From the NCBI RefSeq assembly GCF_003121485.1, contig NZ_QAVX01000001.1, forward strand, positions 434,001-498,000: a DNA stretch of 64,000 nucleotides. Direction: 5' to 3'. A program made the position numbers and the translations under genes. Below the pieces are notes generated by a model. That model saw only the letters and a list, made by a program, of their open reading frames with translations, was not told the origin of the DNA and searched no databases. Within the stretch, counting starts at the first letter, position 1, and each line of letters starts with the position of its first letter. The stretch is from Dyella sp. C11 (lineage in GTDB: Bacteria > Pseudomonadota > Gammaproteobacteria > Xanthomonadales > Rhodanobacteraceae). Shown here piece by piece: positions 1-11,806 of the stretch.

Positions 1-966
1 CTTGTTGCCGGTGGTGGTGACGTAGATGTCGCCAAGGCCCAGCGTTTCTTCGATGGTGGTGACCTGGAAGCCTTCCATCGCTGCCTGCAGGGCGTTGATG
101 GGGTCGATCTCGGTCACGATCACGCGGGCGCCGAAGCCCTTCAGCGAGTGCGCGCAGCCCTTGCCCACGTCACCGTAACCGCAGACCACGGCCACCTTGC
201 CGGCGACCATCAGGTCGGTCGCGCGCTTGATGCCGTCGGCCAGCGATTCGCGGCAGCCGTAGAGGTTGTCGAACTTCGACTTGGTCACCGAGTCGTTGAC
301 GTTGATGGCCGGCACCAGCAGCTTGCCGGCTTCGGCGAGCTGGTAGAGACGGTGCACGCCGGTGGTGGTTTCTTCGGAGACGCCCTTCCATTCGGCGGCG
401 ATCTTCTTGAACCAGCCCGGACGCTCGGCTTCGGTGCGCTTGACCAGATCCTTGATGACCTGTTCTTCGTGGTTGCCACTGGGCGTGTTGACCCAGTCGC
501 TGCCTTCTTCCAGCTCCACGCCCTTGTGGATGAAGAGGGTGGCGTCGCCGCCGTCGTCCACGATCAGCTGCGGGCCGAGTTCACCCGGGTGGGTGAGCAT
601 GTCCAGCGTGCACTGCCAGTATTCCTCCAGCGTCTCGCCCTTCCAGGCGAACACCGGCAGGCCGCCGGCGGCGAGCGCCGCGGCCACGTCATCCTGCGTG
701 GAGAAGATGTTGCACGAAGCCCAGCGCACGGAGGCACCCAGCTCGCGCAGGGTTTCGGCGAGCACAGCGGTTTCCTTGGTGCAGTGAAGCGAGCCGGACA
801 GGCGCACGCCCTTCAGCGGCTTGTCCTTGGCGTAGCGGGCTCGGATCTGCATCAGGCCGGGCATTTCTTCTTCGGCCATGCGGATGCGGCGGCGGCCGAG
901 GTCGGCGAGGGACATATCGCGGACCTTGAAATCCTGCTGGGCAGAATCTTTGGTAACTGCGTTCAT
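1..966 (-). CDS. ahcY: Adenosylhomocysteinase, 3' end outside the window
   Basis: Hydrolyses S-adenosylhomocysteine (SAH) to adenosine and homocysteine, relieving product inhibition of methyltransferases in the cytoplasm. 322 codons are present from an ATG at 966; the gene runs off the left edge, and the family is about 470-480 residues, so roughly two thirds is visible. Seen directly: an N-terminal stretch with [15 protein letters not shown], the substrate-region [20 protein letters not shown], and the NAD-binding [15 protein letters not shown] with a following [17 protein letters not shown] Shine-Dalgarno lies 7 nt before the start (complement of 974-977). The leader carries an SAH riboswitch, so expression should rise when SAH accumulates. 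metK, the other half of the SAM cycle, lies 11 kb away. Identification is firm. Confidence 0.97.
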   Translation of the reverse strand, partial: MNAVTKDSAQQDFKVRDMSLADLGRRRIRMAEEEMPGLMQIRARYAKDKPLKGVRLSGSLHCTKETAVLAETLRELGASVRWASCNIFSTQDDVAAALAAGGLPVFAWKGETLEEYWQCTLDMLTHPGELGPQLIVDDGGDATLFIHKGVELEEGSDWVNTPSGNHEEQVIKDLVKRTEAERPGWFKKIAAEWKGVSEETTTGVHRLYQLAEAGKLLVPAINVNDSVTKSKFDNLYGCRESLADGIKRATDLMVAGKVAVVCGYGDVGKGCAHSLKGFGARVIVTEIDPINALQAAMEGFQVTTIEETLGLGDIYVTTTGNK

Positions 967-1005
967 GATTTAGCTCCGGGTGTTGCGGCCATGAGGCCAC
1001 ATCGT

Positions 1006-1099
1006 TGTCCGGGCGCCGTTACAGAAGAAGTCCGTCGAGCCTGGCCGGGTAGGGGACACGGTGTGTCCACGAATCCTCGGTCGCAGCGCCCCTCGATGG
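1006..1099 (-). ncRNA. S-adenosylhomocysteine (SAH) riboswitch in the ahcY leader
   Basis: Read on the minus strand, the ahcY leader contains the conserved SAH-aptamer blocks in order: UCGAGGGGCGCUGCGACCG, then CCAGGCUCGA, then AACGGCGCCC. UCGAG pairs with CUCGA (P1), and GGGCGC pairs with GCGCCC, as required for the pseudoknot. The second helix is prolonged by a perfect GGACAC-acc-GUGUCC hairpin, which is in the length-variable part of the class. The class is known (Rfam SAH riboswitch) and sits almost always upstream of ahcY, as here. It is a genetic ON switch in characterised cases. The small GGCC-ucat-GGCC hairpin at about 987-998, just before the Shine-Dalgarno, may belong to the expression platform (inference). 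Confidence 0.88.
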
Positions 1100-1107
1100 A
1101 ACGCCAG

Positions 1108-1113
1108 AGTATA
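1108..1113 (-). promoter_or_regulatory. Probable -10 element of the ahcY promoter
   Basis: On the minus strand the hexamer TATACT lies about 7 nt before the first nucleotide of the SAH aptamer, so transcription would start near 1101 and the riboswitch would form the very 5' end of the mRNA. No good -35 hexamer was found at 16-18 bp. Confidence 0.6.
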
Positions 1114-1240
1114 GCGTCACCCGGTGATGGTTTCGTTGCCCAAGGCCCCCTGGTGGCCGGACCCGTGACGGATGGCCTGGTGACGCGCGGCGCCAAAGCG
1201 TTAATGTCGCAGAGGGTTACGACACAGGGGATGCCCTCAC

Positions 1241-3736
1241 ATGGATATGTCGCTCCGACGCCTCATGCTCGTCGGTTTGTTGCTGGCCGTGTCACCGCAC
1301 GTGCTGGCCGATCAGGCACCGAAGACCGCTGCTACCGCGCCCGCCTCGGGTTATTTCACGCCGCCTGCGCCGTTGCAGGCCCTGGTGGATGCTCCGCGTC
1401 CGCCGCAGTTGTCCATCAGTCCGCATCGCGATCTGCTGGCGCTGACGCAGACACCGGCCCTGCCGGGCATCGATCTGGTGGCGCAGCCGGAACTGAAGTT
1501 GGCGGGCCTGCGCATCAATCCGCGCACGTACGCGCAAAGCCGTTTCGTCTTCAGCACGGATCTGTGGCTGATGGATATCGCCACCGGCAAGGAGATTCGC
1601 CTGCAGGGTCTGCCGAAGCCGTTGTCGATCGCCACCTCGTCGTGGTCGCCCGACCAGCGCTACCTCGCTTTCAACCAGGTGGATGCGCGCGCGGGCACCA
1701 ATGAATTGTGGATCGTGGATGTCGCTGCACATGCGGCGCGCCGCCTCACGTCGTTGCCGCTCAACACCGTCGCGGGTCGCGGCTATCGATGGATGCCCGA
1801 TGGCAAACAGCTGCTGGTGCAGTTGCAGCCGCAAGGGCAGGGTGCAGCACCCGTCGCGAGCATCATTCCGACGGGACCCGATACGCAGCAGACGCAGGCC
1901 GGCGGTGGCGTGAAAGCCATCCGCACCTATCAGGACATGCTGCGCAACGAAGACGACGCCAAGCTGTTCGAGTACTACCTGCGCTCGCAGTCAGCACTGG
2001 TCGACCTGGATGGCAAGGTGACGCCGCTGGGCGATCCCTCACTGACACTCGCCATCGTGCCGTCACCGGATGGCCGCTACGTGCTGCGCCAGCGCGTCGA
2101 GCGACCGTTCTCCTACCTGGTGCCCGTGGAAAGTTTTCCGCGCCACATCGAAGTGCTCGATCGCGACGGCAAGCTGGTGAAGGAAATCGCCCACCTGCCG
2201 CTGGTGGAAGGCTTGCCCACCGGCAACGATGCCGTGCCCACCGGTGTGCGCGATATCAGCTGGCGCGCCGACGCACCGGCCACGCTGGTGTGGGCCGAAG
2301 CGCAGGATGGTGGTGATCCGGCCGCCAAGGTCGACATTCGCGACATCGTGCAGATGCAGGCGGCGCCGTTCGATCAGGCGCCGGTGACATTGGCCAGGCT
2401 GGCCAGCCGCTATGCCGGCGCCTATTGGGCGAACGGCGATCTGGCGCTGGTGGACGAGTTCTGGTGGAAAACCCGCAAGGTGAAGGAGTGGCGCGTCTCG
2501 CCGGATCATCCGTCACAGGCGCCCGTGCTGGTTCGCGAAGGTTCGTCGGAAGATCGCTACCGCGACCCGGGAACGCCAGCGACCATGCCGGATGAGCACG
2601 GCGAATCGCGACTTATCGTCACGGCCGATGGACAGAACATCTATCGCCTCGGCGACGGTGCGTCGCCGCAGGGCGATCGTCCCTTCATCGATCGCGTGAA
2701 TCTCGCTTCGGGCCAGAGCACACGCCTGTTCCAGTCGCAGGCGCCCTACTACGAAGATCCCCAGGCGCTGCTGGATGCGGAAGGCACGCGCGCACTGATT
2801 TCGCGCGAGACGCCCAACGATCCCACCAACTACTACGTGCGCGATCTTTCATCGAAGGGCACGTGGCGCGAGCTGACGCATTTCCCCAATCCGCTGCCGC
2901 AATTGAAAGGCGTGAAGAAGGAGCAGATTCGTTACAAGCGAAAGGATGGCGTGGAACTCACTGCCACGCTCTACCTGCCACCCAACTACGATCCGAAGAA
3001 GGATGGCCCCCGCCCGATGCTGATGTGGGCCTACCCGGCCGAATTCAAATCGGCGGATGCGGCGGGGCAGGTCACCGACTCGCCGTACCGCTTCAACCGC
3101 ATCAGCTACTGGGGCCCGCAGGCGTTCCTCACCATGGGCTACACGGTGCTGGACAACTTCTCCGTGCCGATTGTGGGCGAGGGCAGCAAGGAGCCCAACG
3201 ACACCTACATTCCGCAGCTGGTCGCCAGCGCGGAAGCAGCCGTGGACGAAGTGGTGCGTCGCGGTGTGGCGGATCGCAACCGCATTGCCGTGGGTGGGCA
3301 TTCCTACGGTGCCTTCATGACGGCCAACCTGCTGGCCCACACGCGCCTGTTCAAGGCGGGCATTGCACGCAGCGGCGCCTACAACCGCACGCTTACGCCG
3401 TTCGGCTTCCAATCGGAGGAGCGCAACTACTGGCAGGCGCCGGACGTCTACAACGCCATGTCGCCCTTCAACTACGCCGACCACATCAAGGACGCGTTGT
3501 TGATGATCCACGGTGAACAGGACAACAACTCCGGCACGTTCCCCATCCAGAGCGAACGCATGTACGCCGCCATCAAGGGGCTGGGTGGCACGGCACGGCT
3601 GGTGCTGCTGCCGAACGAAGCGCATGCCTATCGCGCACGCGAATCGATCCTGCAGATGCTGGCCGAGATGAACAACTGGCTGGACATGTACGTAAAGAAT
3701 GCAAAGCCGGCGGACAAGGCCGCGGCTACGCACTAA
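1241..3736 (+). CDS. Exported S9-family serine peptidase (glutamyl endopeptidase / dipeptidyl aminopeptidase-like)
   Basis: 831 residues with a Sec-type signal ([21 protein letters not shown]), so it probably acts in the periplasm. The first ~600 residues are a beta-propeller-like region; the C-terminal ~230 residues are an alpha/beta-hydrolase peptidase domain. The nucleophile is in GGHSYGAF (Ser688), with acid Asp761 in HGEQDNNSG and His795 in PNEAHAYR, the triad order of family S9. The HGEQDN and [13 protein letters not shown] wording resembles the S9D glutamyl endopeptidase group more than classic dipeptidyl peptidase IV; substrate preference is inferred. A second ATG two codons downstream is possible. 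It is followed by an intrinsic terminator and is monocistronic. Confidence 0.9.
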   Translation: MDMSLRRLMLVGLLLAVSPHVLADQAPKTAATAPASGYFTPPAPLQALVDAPRPPQLSISPHRDLLALTQTPALPGIDLVAQPELKLAGLRINPRTYAQSRFVFSTDLWLMDIATGKEIRLQGLPKPLSIATSSWSPDQRYLAFNQVDARAGTNELWIVDVAAHAARRLTSLPLNTVAGRGYRWMPDGKQLLVQLQPQGQGAAPVASIIPTGPDTQQTQAGGGVKAIRTYQDMLRNEDDAKLFEYYLRSQSALVDLDGKVTPLGDPSLTLAIVPSPDGRYVLRQRVERPFSYLVPVESFPRHIEVLDRDGKLVKEIAHLPLVEGLPTGNDAVPTGVRDISWRADAPATLVWAEAQDGGDPAAKVDIRDIVQMQAAPFDQAPVTLARLASRYAGAYWANGDLALVDEFWWKTRKVKEWRVSPDHPSQAPVLVREGSSEDRYRDPGTPATMPDEHGESRLIVTADGQNIYRLGDGASPQGDRPFIDRVNLASGQSTRLFQSQAPYYEDPQALLDAEGTRALISRETPNDPTNYYVRDLSSKGTWRELTHFPNPLPQLKGVKKEQIRYKRKDGVELTATLYLPPNYDPKKDGPRPMLMWAYPAEFKSADAAGQVTDSPYRFNRISYWGPQAFLTMGYTVLDNFSVPIVGEGSKEPNDTYIPQLVASAEAAVDEVVRRGVADRNRIAVGGHSYGAFMTANLLAHTRLFKAGIARSGAYNRTLTPFGFQSEERNYWQAPDVYNAMSPFNYADHIKDALLMIHGEQDNNSGTFPIQSERMYAAIKGLGGTARLVLLPNEAHAYRARESILQMLAEMNNWLDMYVKNAKPADKAAATH

Positions 3737-3755
3737 GCCATGGGGTATCACAAGG

Positions 3756-3782
3756 ACGGGGCGATCATCGCCCCGTTTCCTT
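3756..3782 (+). terminator. Intrinsic terminator after the S9 peptidase gene
   Basis: Perfect stem ACGGGGCGAT-CATCGCCCCGT followed by a short T run (TTTCCTT), 20 nt after the stop codon. Confidence 0.8.
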
Positions 3783-3869
3783 GATGTCGCTGAACGCGTT
3801 TGTGGCAATGCACAATTCGTCGCGGCTTCGGGTAGTCTTGGACGTCCAGACATCCGCAACGTGGCATCG

Positions 3870-6575
3870 ATGAACCAGCACCGCAGTCCTGAGTTCGCCC
3901 CGCACGACGCGCCCCTGCGCGAAGACGTCCGCCGCCTTGGCACCCTGGTCGGCAACATGCTGGCGGAGCAGGTCTCGCCGGAATTCCTCGATGAAGTGGA
4001 GCGCATTCGCACGGCGGCCATCGAACGCCGCGTGGAAGATGCGCCGCTGGACGTGCTGGGAGGCCTGCTGACGGGCCTTGAGACCGATAAGGCCGAATCG
4101 CTGGCGCGCGCCTTCGCCACGTATTTCCAGGCGGTGAACATCGCCGAACGCATTCATCGCATCCGCCGTCGCCGCGACTACCAGCGCGAAGGCGGCGCAC
4201 CGCAACCCGAATCCCTGCTGGACGTGCTGATGCGCCTGAAGGCACAAGGCGTGGAGGCAGGTGAGCTGCTTGAATGGCTGGAACGGTTACAAGTGGAACC
4301 GGTTTTCACCGCGCACCCCACCGAAGCCGTGCGCCGCTCGCTGCTGGAGAAGGAGCAATCCATCGTCCGCGCGCTGGTGGACAACTTCGATCCCACGCGA
4401 ACGCCGCAGGAACGCAAGGAAGACGACGATCGCATCTTCATGGCGTTGAGTGCGGGATGGCAGACGGCCGAAGCATCGTCGGTGAGCCCAACCGTGCAGG
4501 ACGAACATCATCACGTCGGCTTTTACCTGGCCAACCCCATCTATCGCATCGTGCCTGCCGTGTACGAATCGCTCGCCGATGCTTTGCAGACGGTGTACGG
4601 CGTGGCCGTGCCCATTCCGCGCCTGCTGAGTTTCGCGACGTGGGTGGGTGGCGACATGGATGGCAACCCGAACGTGGGCGCGGCGACCATTGCCAACAGC
4701 CTGTCCACGCAACGGGCGCACGTGCTGGAGCACTACATCGAAGACATCGCCGGCCTGGCGCGCCTGCTCAGCCAGACCGAAGATCGCGTGGAAGTGGGCA
4801 GCGACCTGGCCAATCGCCTGTTCGACTATCGCGTGCGTTTCCCGGAAGCGGCGGCGAAGGTACGCCCGCGCCACGCCGACATGCCGTACCGCAGCCTGCT
4901 CACCATCATCGGTGCGCGCGTGGAGGCCACGCTCGACGACGATCATCCCGAAGGCTATGCGGGTGCCGATGAATTGCTGGAAGACCTTCGACTGATCGCG
5001 ATGAGCCTGGTCGATCATCATGGCCTGCACGCGGGCGCGTATGCCGTGCGTCGCCTGATCTGGCGCGTGCGCACGTTCGGTTTCCATCTTGCGCGACTGG
5101 ACGTCCGCCAGGATTCGCGCGTGCACGACGACGTGCTGGCCTTGCTGCTGAAGGATGACGAGTGGGCAGCGCGCGATGCCGCCGAACGTGCCCCGCGTTT
5201 GCGCGACTACGCCGGTGGCGCTGAATCGTTGCCACGCAACAACGATGCTGCCGTCGTGGCACTGCATGACGTGTTCGCCACGCTGCGCGAAGCGCGCACC
5301 CGTTATGGCAAGGAATCGCTGGGCCTGTACATCATCAGCATGGCGCGTTCGGCGGCCGATGTGCTCGCCGTGCTTGCGCTGGCGCGCTACGGCGGGCTCA
5401 CCGAAGAAGGTCGCGTCCCGCTCGACGTCGCCCCCTTGTTCGAAACCGTGGACGACCTGACCAACGCGCCGGCCACGTTGCGCGCGCTGCTCGATGATCC
5501 CGTGTACCGCGATCATCTCGCCTCGCGCGGCAATCGCCAGTGGGTGATGCTCGGTTACTCGGACAGCGGCAAGGATGGCGGCACCCTGGCGTCCCGCTGG
5601 GGTTTGCAGCGCGCACAGGTGGAACTGCTCGACGTGGCCGCCGACGCAGGCATACGCCTGTCGTTCTTCCACGGACGCGGCGGTTCCGCCAGTCGCGGCG
5701 GTGCGCGCATGACGCCTGCGTTGATGTCCTCGCCGCGCGGCTCGGTCAACGGCGTGCTGCGCGTCACCGAGCAGGGCGAGGTGATTCATCGCAAGTACGG
5801 CATCCGCGCCTTGGCGCTGCGCAATCTGGAGCAGACCGTGGGCGCCGTGCTGCGGGCATCGCTGCGGCCGCGTACGCACGAGCCGCGCGAAGATGTCTGG
5901 CGCGAACGCATGGCACGCCTGGCGGCGCGCAGCCGTGAACACTACCGGGCGTTTGTCGATCGCGAGGGATTCGTCGATTACTTCCGCACTGCCACGCCTA
6001 TCGACGTTATCGAACGCATGACGCTGGGCTCACGCCCCGCGCGTCGTCGCAGCATGCGCGGTGTGCAGGATTTGCGCGCGATCCCCTGGGTGTTCGCGTG
6101 GACGCAGTGCCGTACGATCCTGCCGGGTTGGTATGGCCTGGGCACCGCGCTGGATTTCGGCGCTGCCGAATATGGCGAACAAGCCATGTCGGAAATGGCG
6201 CACGACTGGCCGTTCTTCGCCAACATGCTCGACGACGTGTCCATGGTGCTCGCCAAGAGTGACCTTGGCATCGCCGAAGCGTTTTCCAGGCTATCTGGTC
6301 CGTTGCACGAGCCGTTCTTCGGCCTGATTCGCGACGAGTTCGAGCGCACGCGTCACTGGCTGATGAAACTGAAGCAGAACGACGCGCTGTTGCAGAACGC
6401 GCCGCGGCTGGCGACGTCGATCGACCTGCGCAATCCCTACGTCGACCCCATGAGCCTGTTGCAGGTGGACCTGCTCAAGCGCTGGCGCGCAGGGGATGGC
6501 AGCGACGATGCGCTGCTCACGGCGTTGGTGGCGTGCGTGAACGGCGTATCGCAGGGTTTGCAGAACACGGGCTGA
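3870..6575 (+). CDS. ppc: Phosphoenolpyruvate carboxylase
   Basis: Carboxylates phosphoenolpyruvate to oxaloacetate with bicarbonate, an anaplerotic reaction feeding the TCA cycle. 901 residues from ATG 3870, close to the usual 880-900; the open frame extends further 5' but homology starts at this ATG (MNQHRSPEF...). Family signatures are present: VFTAHPTEA with the catalytic His149, [20 protein letters not shown], and the glycine-rich [13 protein letters not shown] loop. The C-terminus ends [20 protein letters not shown], matching the family's conserved N-G-x-x-x-G-x-x-N-T-G end that carries allosteric (aspartate) contacts. It stands alone between the S9 peptidase and a glutathione transferase-like gene. 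Confidence 0.98.
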   Translation: MNQHRSPEFAPHDAPLREDVRRLGTLVGNMLAEQVSPEFLDEVERIRTAAIERRVEDAPLDVLGGLLTGLETDKAESLARAFATYFQAVNIAERIHRIRRRRDYQREGGAPQPESLLDVLMRLKAQGVEAGELLEWLERLQVEPVFTAHPTEAVRRSLLEKEQSIVRALVDNFDPTRTPQERKEDDDRIFMALSAGWQTAEASSVSPTVQDEHHHVGFYLANPIYRIVPAVYESLADALQTVYGVAVPIPRLLSFATWVGGDMDGNPNVGAATIANSLSTQRAHVLEHYIEDIAGLARLLSQTEDRVEVGSDLANRLFDYRVRFPEAAAKVRPRHADMPYRSLLTIIGARVEATLDDDHPEGYAGADELLEDLRLIAMSLVDHHGLHAGAYAVRRLIWRVRTFGFHLARLDVRQDSRVHDDVLALLLKDDEWAARDAAERAPRLRDYAGGAESLPRNNDAAVVALHDVFATLREARTRYGKESLGLYIISMARSAADVLAVLALARYGGLTEEGRVPLDVAPLFETVDDLTNAPATLRALLDDPVYRDHLASRGNRQWVMLGYSDSGKDGGTLASRWGLQRAQVELLDVAADAGIRLSFFHGRGGSASRGGARMTPALMSSPRGSVNGVLRVTEQGEVIHRKYGIRALALRNLEQTVGAVLRASLRPRTHEPREDVWRERMARLAARSREHYRAFVDREGFVDYFRTATPIDVIERMTLGSRPARRRSMRGVQDLRAIPWVFAWTQCRTILPGWYGLGTALDFGAAEYGEQAMSEMAHDWPFFANMLDDVSMVLAKSDLGIAEAFSRLSGPLHEPFFGLIRDEFERTRHWLMKLKQNDALLQNAPRLATSIDLRNPYVDPMSLLQVDLLKRWRAGDGSDDALLTALVACVNGVSQGLQNTG

Positions 6576-6680
6576 TGCCGCGCGGGTTCGTGCAGGCGAT
6601 GCCCGCTTCGATGCGATCTGCGCCTTGAATTCGTGCGCGCCACCATCATGGTTTCCCGATCATGGATCGAGGAAGGCACG

Positions 6681-7646
6681 ATGATCGAGCTGTATCAGCT
6701 GCGTTGGTCGCACTACGTGGAAAAGGTTCGCTGGGCGCTTGATTTCAAGGGTCTGCCGTGGCGAGCCATCGATGTGGTGGCGCACAGGAAGGAAGAAATG
6801 CGGCGCTTTCCCTGTGCGCAAACCGTGCCGCTGATCCACGACACGGCCACGGGCATTGCCATCAGCGATTCGTCGCCCATCCTCCGTTATCTCGACGAGA
6901 CGTATCCCGAGCGACCGTTGTTTCCCGACGACCCGGCCGAACGGGAGGGCGCATGGCAATGGATGTTGCGTCTGGATTCGACGCTTGGGCTTTTTGCGCG
7001 TCGCCTCGGTTACACCCAGGTGATCATGGAGTGCCCGCAGGTTCTGTCGCGGCTGTTCATGCCGCAGGTGTGCCGTGGCCTTTTTACCCGAAAAGGCTGG
7101 CGTTCCCTTGCCGCGCCGGTGCTTGGCATGATGCTGACCAAACGATTCCACTTCGATCGCAATCGCGAAGATCGCATCTACGAACAATTGGAAGCCCTGC
7201 TGCTTCCACTGGCGGATCGATTGAGTCGCGCCGCCTTTTTGGTAGGCGAACAGTTGAGTGCGGTGGATGTGACCCTGGCGTCCTTGCTTCGTCCGCTGCG
7301 GATCGTGCCGCACTTCAGCCATCATCCTCGCCTCCAGCCCCTGTTTGCCTGGCAGACAAGGCTGTTCCGGGAGCATGGGCGCGATCCGGCCTTGTTGTAC
7401 GAAACGTTGATCGACGAACGACGCCGGCAGCGCGGCGTCATGCGGGGGCGGGTGAGCTGGCTTGATGCGAACGACACCCGCAATGGCCCGATTGCGACTG
7501 AACCGTTGACGGTGGCCGTCAACGACATTCATCCGGTGTCGAGCGTCAGTCTGTTCGGTGCCTGGCCCGGTTACATGAAGCTTCGCCGCTTCAGCGGCAT
7601 CCGCAAGATGCCCTATACGCCAGCGCCGCATTTGGCGCTGGCGTGA
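6681..7646 (+). CDS. Glutathione S-transferase family protein
   Basis: 321 residues starting at ATG 6681, chosen because GAGGAAGG lies 8 nt upstream and the thioredoxin-fold domain begins at once (MIELYQLRWSHYVEKVRWAL). The N-terminal domain (about 1-80) shows the cis-proline/SNAIL-like strand VPLIHD and SDSSPILRYLDETYP. The remainder is a helical C-terminal domain that is longer than in most GSTs. No catalytic Ser/Tyr/Cys can be assigned with confidence, and the substrate is unknown. The last codons form a perfect 10-bp hairpin (7618-7643) abutting the stop codon but without a T tract, facing the convergent uup gene. Confidence 0.8.
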   Translation: MIELYQLRWSHYVEKVRWALDFKGLPWRAIDVVAHRKEEMRRFPCAQTVPLIHDTATGIAISDSSPILRYLDETYPERPLFPDDPAEREGAWQWMLRLDSTLGLFARRLGYTQVIMECPQVLSRLFMPQVCRGLFTRKGWRSLAAPVLGMMLTKRFHFDRNREDRIYEQLEALLLPLADRLSRAAFLVGEQLSAVDVTLASLLRPLRIVPHFSHHPRLQPLFAWQTRLFREHGRDPALLYETLIDERRRQRGVMRGRVSWLDANDTRNGPIATEPLTVAVNDIHPVSSVSLFGAWPGYMKLRRFSGIRKMPYTPAPHLALA

Positions 7647-7667
7647 TCGGTCGGCAACGGAACGGCA

Positions 7668-9545
<1,878 letters not shown>

Positions 9546-9781
9546 CCCGCCAGTTTAAGGGATGCGAAGAAAAAGACGCGGCCCCGCTCAATGTGTGCGC
9601 GTAGCGGCCGATAGGAAGGAATACGGGTGATCCGCGGGATGTGGCGTGACCAGGGCAGGGGCATTGCTTTTCAAGGAAAAATTGCGACTTCCCACGTGAA
9701 AAAGAGCTTTCGCCCTACGTCATTTGCGGGCACACTCCCTTGAAACGTAGACAAAGCCTTCACGGTGAAATTTACGTTACG

Positions 9782-9808
9782 ACGGCGCCACGGGCGCCGT
9801 TCTTATTT
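9782..9808 (+). terminator. Orphan intrinsic terminator on the plus strand
   Basis: Perfect 8-bp stem ACGGCGCC-acg-GGCGCCGT followed by TCTTATTT. No plus-strand gene lies upstream, because uup reads the other way, so it ends either an unannotated short RNA or an attenuated dacC leader. Confidence 0.6.
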
Positions 9809-9811
9809 ATC

Positions 9812-9829
9812 GTCCATGGAAACATGGAC
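9812..9829 (+). other. GNRA-tetraloop hairpin next to the orphan terminator
   Basis: Perfect GTCCATG-GAAA-CATGGAC stem-loop three bases past the terminator T run. The GAAA loop is a classic stable RNA tetraloop. Function unknown. Confidence 0.55.
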
Positions 9830-9929
9830 TTATGTGATCTAATTCAAGTATTGTCTGGCCCTGTTCCGGTGTGGTTGCAGTTCAGGGTCTGTAACGCCGG
9901 ATAACGCGGCGGCGAAGCGAGGAATCGGG

Positions 9930-11060
9930 GTGGCTATCAAGTCCAACACGCCGGCCAGGGCAGCAACCTGGCGCCAAGGTCTGCTCGCGCTGTTCATGAG
10001 CGTCGCAGGCAGTTTTGCGAGCGTGGCCCACGCCGGTTACGCCGCCATCGTGATCAACGAAGCCGACGGCCAGGTCATTACGGCCGTGAACGCCGATGAG
10101 CCGAACCATCCCGCGTCGCTCGCCAAGATGATGACGCTGTACCTCGCCTTCCAGGCCGTGCAGAACGGCACGCTGAAGATGGACCAGGAACTGGCTGTGT
10201 CGTCGTGGGCTGCCAACAAGGCGCCGACCAAGCTCGACCTGCGCAATGGCCAGACCATCACCGTCGAAGACTGCGTGCTCGGCATGATCACCAAGTCGGC
10301 CAACGACGCCGCCACCGTGGTGGCCGAAGGCCTCGGCGGTTCCGAAGGTCACTTCGTCGAAATGATGAACGCGCAGGCCCAGCTGCTGGGCATGAGCAAC
10401 ACCCATTTCGCCAACGCCTCGGGCCTGCCCAGCCCGGAAGACAGCACCACCGCCCGCGACATGAGCAAGCTGGCCATGGCGCTGTACCACGACTTCCCGC
10501 AGTACTCGCACTACTTCTCGACCAAGGAATTCATGTTCCGCGGCCAGCTGGTGCGCGGTCACAACAACCTGATGGACAAGTATCCGGGCATGGACGGCCT
10601 GAAGACCGGCTTCACCAATGCCGCCGGCTTCAACCTGGCCTCCACCGCCGTGAAGGATGGTCGTCGCCTGTTCTCGGTGGTGATGGGCGGTCGCACTGCC
10701 TCCGTGCGCGACAAGCTGATGGCGCGCCTGCTGGACGACGGTTTCGAGAATCAGGAAACCCCGCCGGAACTCGTCGCCCAGGCTGGCGAGGCGCCGGCTG
10801 CCGTGGGTGCCAAGGGTCGCCGGACCGCGAAGGGTGGCGTGGTGGCTGCCAAGGCAACGGCTGTCGCTGACGCCACGACCGCAGGGCGTCGTCATCACCG
10901 TCGTACGACGGGCAAGACGGATACGGCCGTGGCTGCGGCAACCTGCTCGAAGAAAAAGAAGGGTGCGACGTGCCCGGCGAGCACCACGGCGCGCAGCACG
11001 AAGGTGGCTGCGGCGTCGGGGCAGAAGGTGGCTTCTGCGGGTGGGTCGCCGGACAAGTGA
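9930..11060 (+). CDS. D-alanyl-D-alanine carboxypeptidase, PBP5/6 family, with basic C-terminal tail
   Basis: Trims the terminal D-Ala from peptidoglycan pentapeptides in the periplasm. 376 residues from a GTG start with GCGAGGAA upstream; a signal peptide ends near ASVAHA. The penicillin-binding motifs are SLAK (Ser63, Lys66), S-A-N (123-125) and KTG (225-227), in the family order. After about residue 280 the usual PBP5 C-terminal domain and amphipathic anchor are not recognisable. Instead there is an Ala/Lys/Arg-rich, low-complexity tail with GRRHHRR and SKKKKG and two Cys. A strongly basic tail could bind anionic wall polymers or the membrane; that is inference. Monocistronic, with a terminator 27 nt after the stop. 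Confidence 0.9.
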   Translation: MAIKSNTPARAATWRQGLLALFMSVAGSFASVAHAGYAAIVINEADGQVITAVNADEPNHPASLAKMMTLYLAFQAVQNGTLKMDQELAVSSWAANKAPTKLDLRNGQTITVEDCVLGMITKSANDAATVVAEGLGGSEGHFVEMMNAQAQLLGMSNTHFANASGLPSPEDSTTARDMSKLAMALYHDFPQYSHYFSTKEFMFRGQLVRGHNNLMDKYPGMDGLKTGFTNAAGFNLASTAVKDGRRLFSVVMGGRTASVRDKLMARLLDDGFENQETPPELVAQAGEAPAAVGAKGRRTAKGGVVAAKATAVADATTAGRRHHRRTTGKTDTAVAAATCSKKKKGATCPASTTARSTKVAAASGQKVASAGGSPDK

Positions 11061-11087
11061 GTTCGGCGGTTGCGCTGGGCTGAGATG

Positions 11088-11123
11088 AAAAACGGGTCGC
11101 GGAAGCGGCCCGTTTTTGTTTTT
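11088..11123 (+). terminator. Intrinsic terminator after the D,D-carboxypeptidase gene
   Basis: 13-bp stem AAAAACGGGTCGC-ggaa-GCGGCCCGTTTTT (one G-U pair) followed by TGTTTTT. Confidence 0.85.
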
Positions 11124-11162
11124 GGGCGGTGTGCGATAGCAATACATGGGCGCCGCGCTTCT

Positions 11163-11202
11163 ACTCCCTCTCCCCTCCGGGGAGAGGGTTGGGGTGAGGG
11201 GC
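11163..11202 (+). repeat. CTCTCCCC/GGGGAGAG palindromic repeat, copy 1
   Basis: Palindrome CCCTCTCCCCTCCGGGGAGAGGG with a flank GTTGGGGTGAGGGG. An inverted, nearly identical copy lies at 11807-11846. Confidence 0.8.
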
Positions 11203-11235
11203 GGGTGCTCGCCCGACCGTTTCATTCTTTAGCCG

Positions 11236-11264
11236 TCATGCCGGCGTAGGCCGGCATCCAGCGC
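11236..11264 (+). repeat. GTCATGCCGGCGTAGGCCGGCATCCAG palindrome
   Basis: Imperfect palindrome of the same TCAT...GGAATCCAG/GGCATCCAG family as the pairs at 13485-13594 and 20876-20978. Single copy here. Confidence 0.7.
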
Positions 11265-11600
11265 CTTTGTTTTGGATTGTCGCGTGGCGGTATTTGGCTT
11301 TTCTGAAGCTATGCCGCGATCTGGCTCGCCTGCCGCGGGCTTCCGAACCGCTGCCGCGGTCCGGGTCACTTTCTCTTGCTTGCCCAAGTCCCACGGGGAT
11401 TAGCTTCGCGTCAGAAAGTAACCAAAGAGAAGGGCACCCCGGATGACGCGCCTTCCGGGCTTTCAGCCCTCCAGCTTCGCGTGCGGGTTACGGGGTTTGT
11501 CGACAGGGCATCCTGCCCTGACGACAAACTGGCTGGCATCCATGCCAGCCACCCTGCGGGCTATTCCTTCACCCGCCCGCCGCTGTCATACGGGGACCCC

Positions 11601-11648
11601 AAGGCAAGAGCCAGGGCAAAAGCCAGGGCAAAAGCCAGGGCAAGAGCA
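11601..11648 (+). repeat. 12-bp tandem repeat, four units
   Basis: Four head-to-tail units of consensus AGGGCAAAAGCC (the first and last units carry AGA for AAA). Noncoding. Too short and unspaced to be a CRISPR. Confidence 0.9.
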
Positions 11649-11696
11649 ATACCAAGGCTCGAAGCGGTGCCTTGATCGATACCGTCGCGTTTCCCC

Positions 11697-11778
11697 TGTA
11701 GGAGCGCACCTTGTGCGCGACCGCGGCGTCTCGTCGTTACCGCTCCGTTGGCTTGTCGCGCACAGGGTGAGCTCCTAC
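11697..11778 (+). repeat. REP-type inverted pair, TGTAGGAGCGCAC family
   Basis: Left arm TGTAGGAGCGCACCTTGTGC and right arm TGTCGCGCACAGGGTGAGC (ending CTCCTAC) enclose about 30 bp. Same family as the perfect pair at 29678-29747. Such repeats are usually dispersed by REP-associated tyrosine transposases; none is encoded here. Confidence 0.75.
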
Positions 11779-11806
11779 GGAGGTAGGAAAGGTTCTCGCG
11801 GGCTGG

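Larger units (their letters stand above)
9546..9929. other. 384-bp gap between divergent uup and dacC: no protein gene, two hairpins
   Basis: No credible reading frame. It should hold the uup promoter (left) and the dacC promoter (right; TATTGT at 9849-9854 is a candidate -10). A GC-rich terminator-like hairpin (9782-9808) and a 7-bp hairpin with a GAAA tetraloop (9812-9829) lie 100-150 bp upstream of dacC. These could belong to a small RNA or to the dacC leader. Confidence 0.6.

Noticed and set aside
4287..5942. Minus-strand frame of 551 codons opposite ppc
   Set aside because: Antisense shadow of a certain gene in high-GC DNA; amino-acid composition is His/Arg/Gln-rich and no family signature is present.
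7618..7643. Terminator at the end of the glutathione transferase-like gene
   Set aside because: The 10-bp hairpin is real but overlaps the last codons and has no T tract, so it was not listed as a terminator.
11601..11648. Possible CRISPR array (12-bp repeats)
   Set aside because: Units are contiguous with no spacers, only four copies, and no cas genes nearby.
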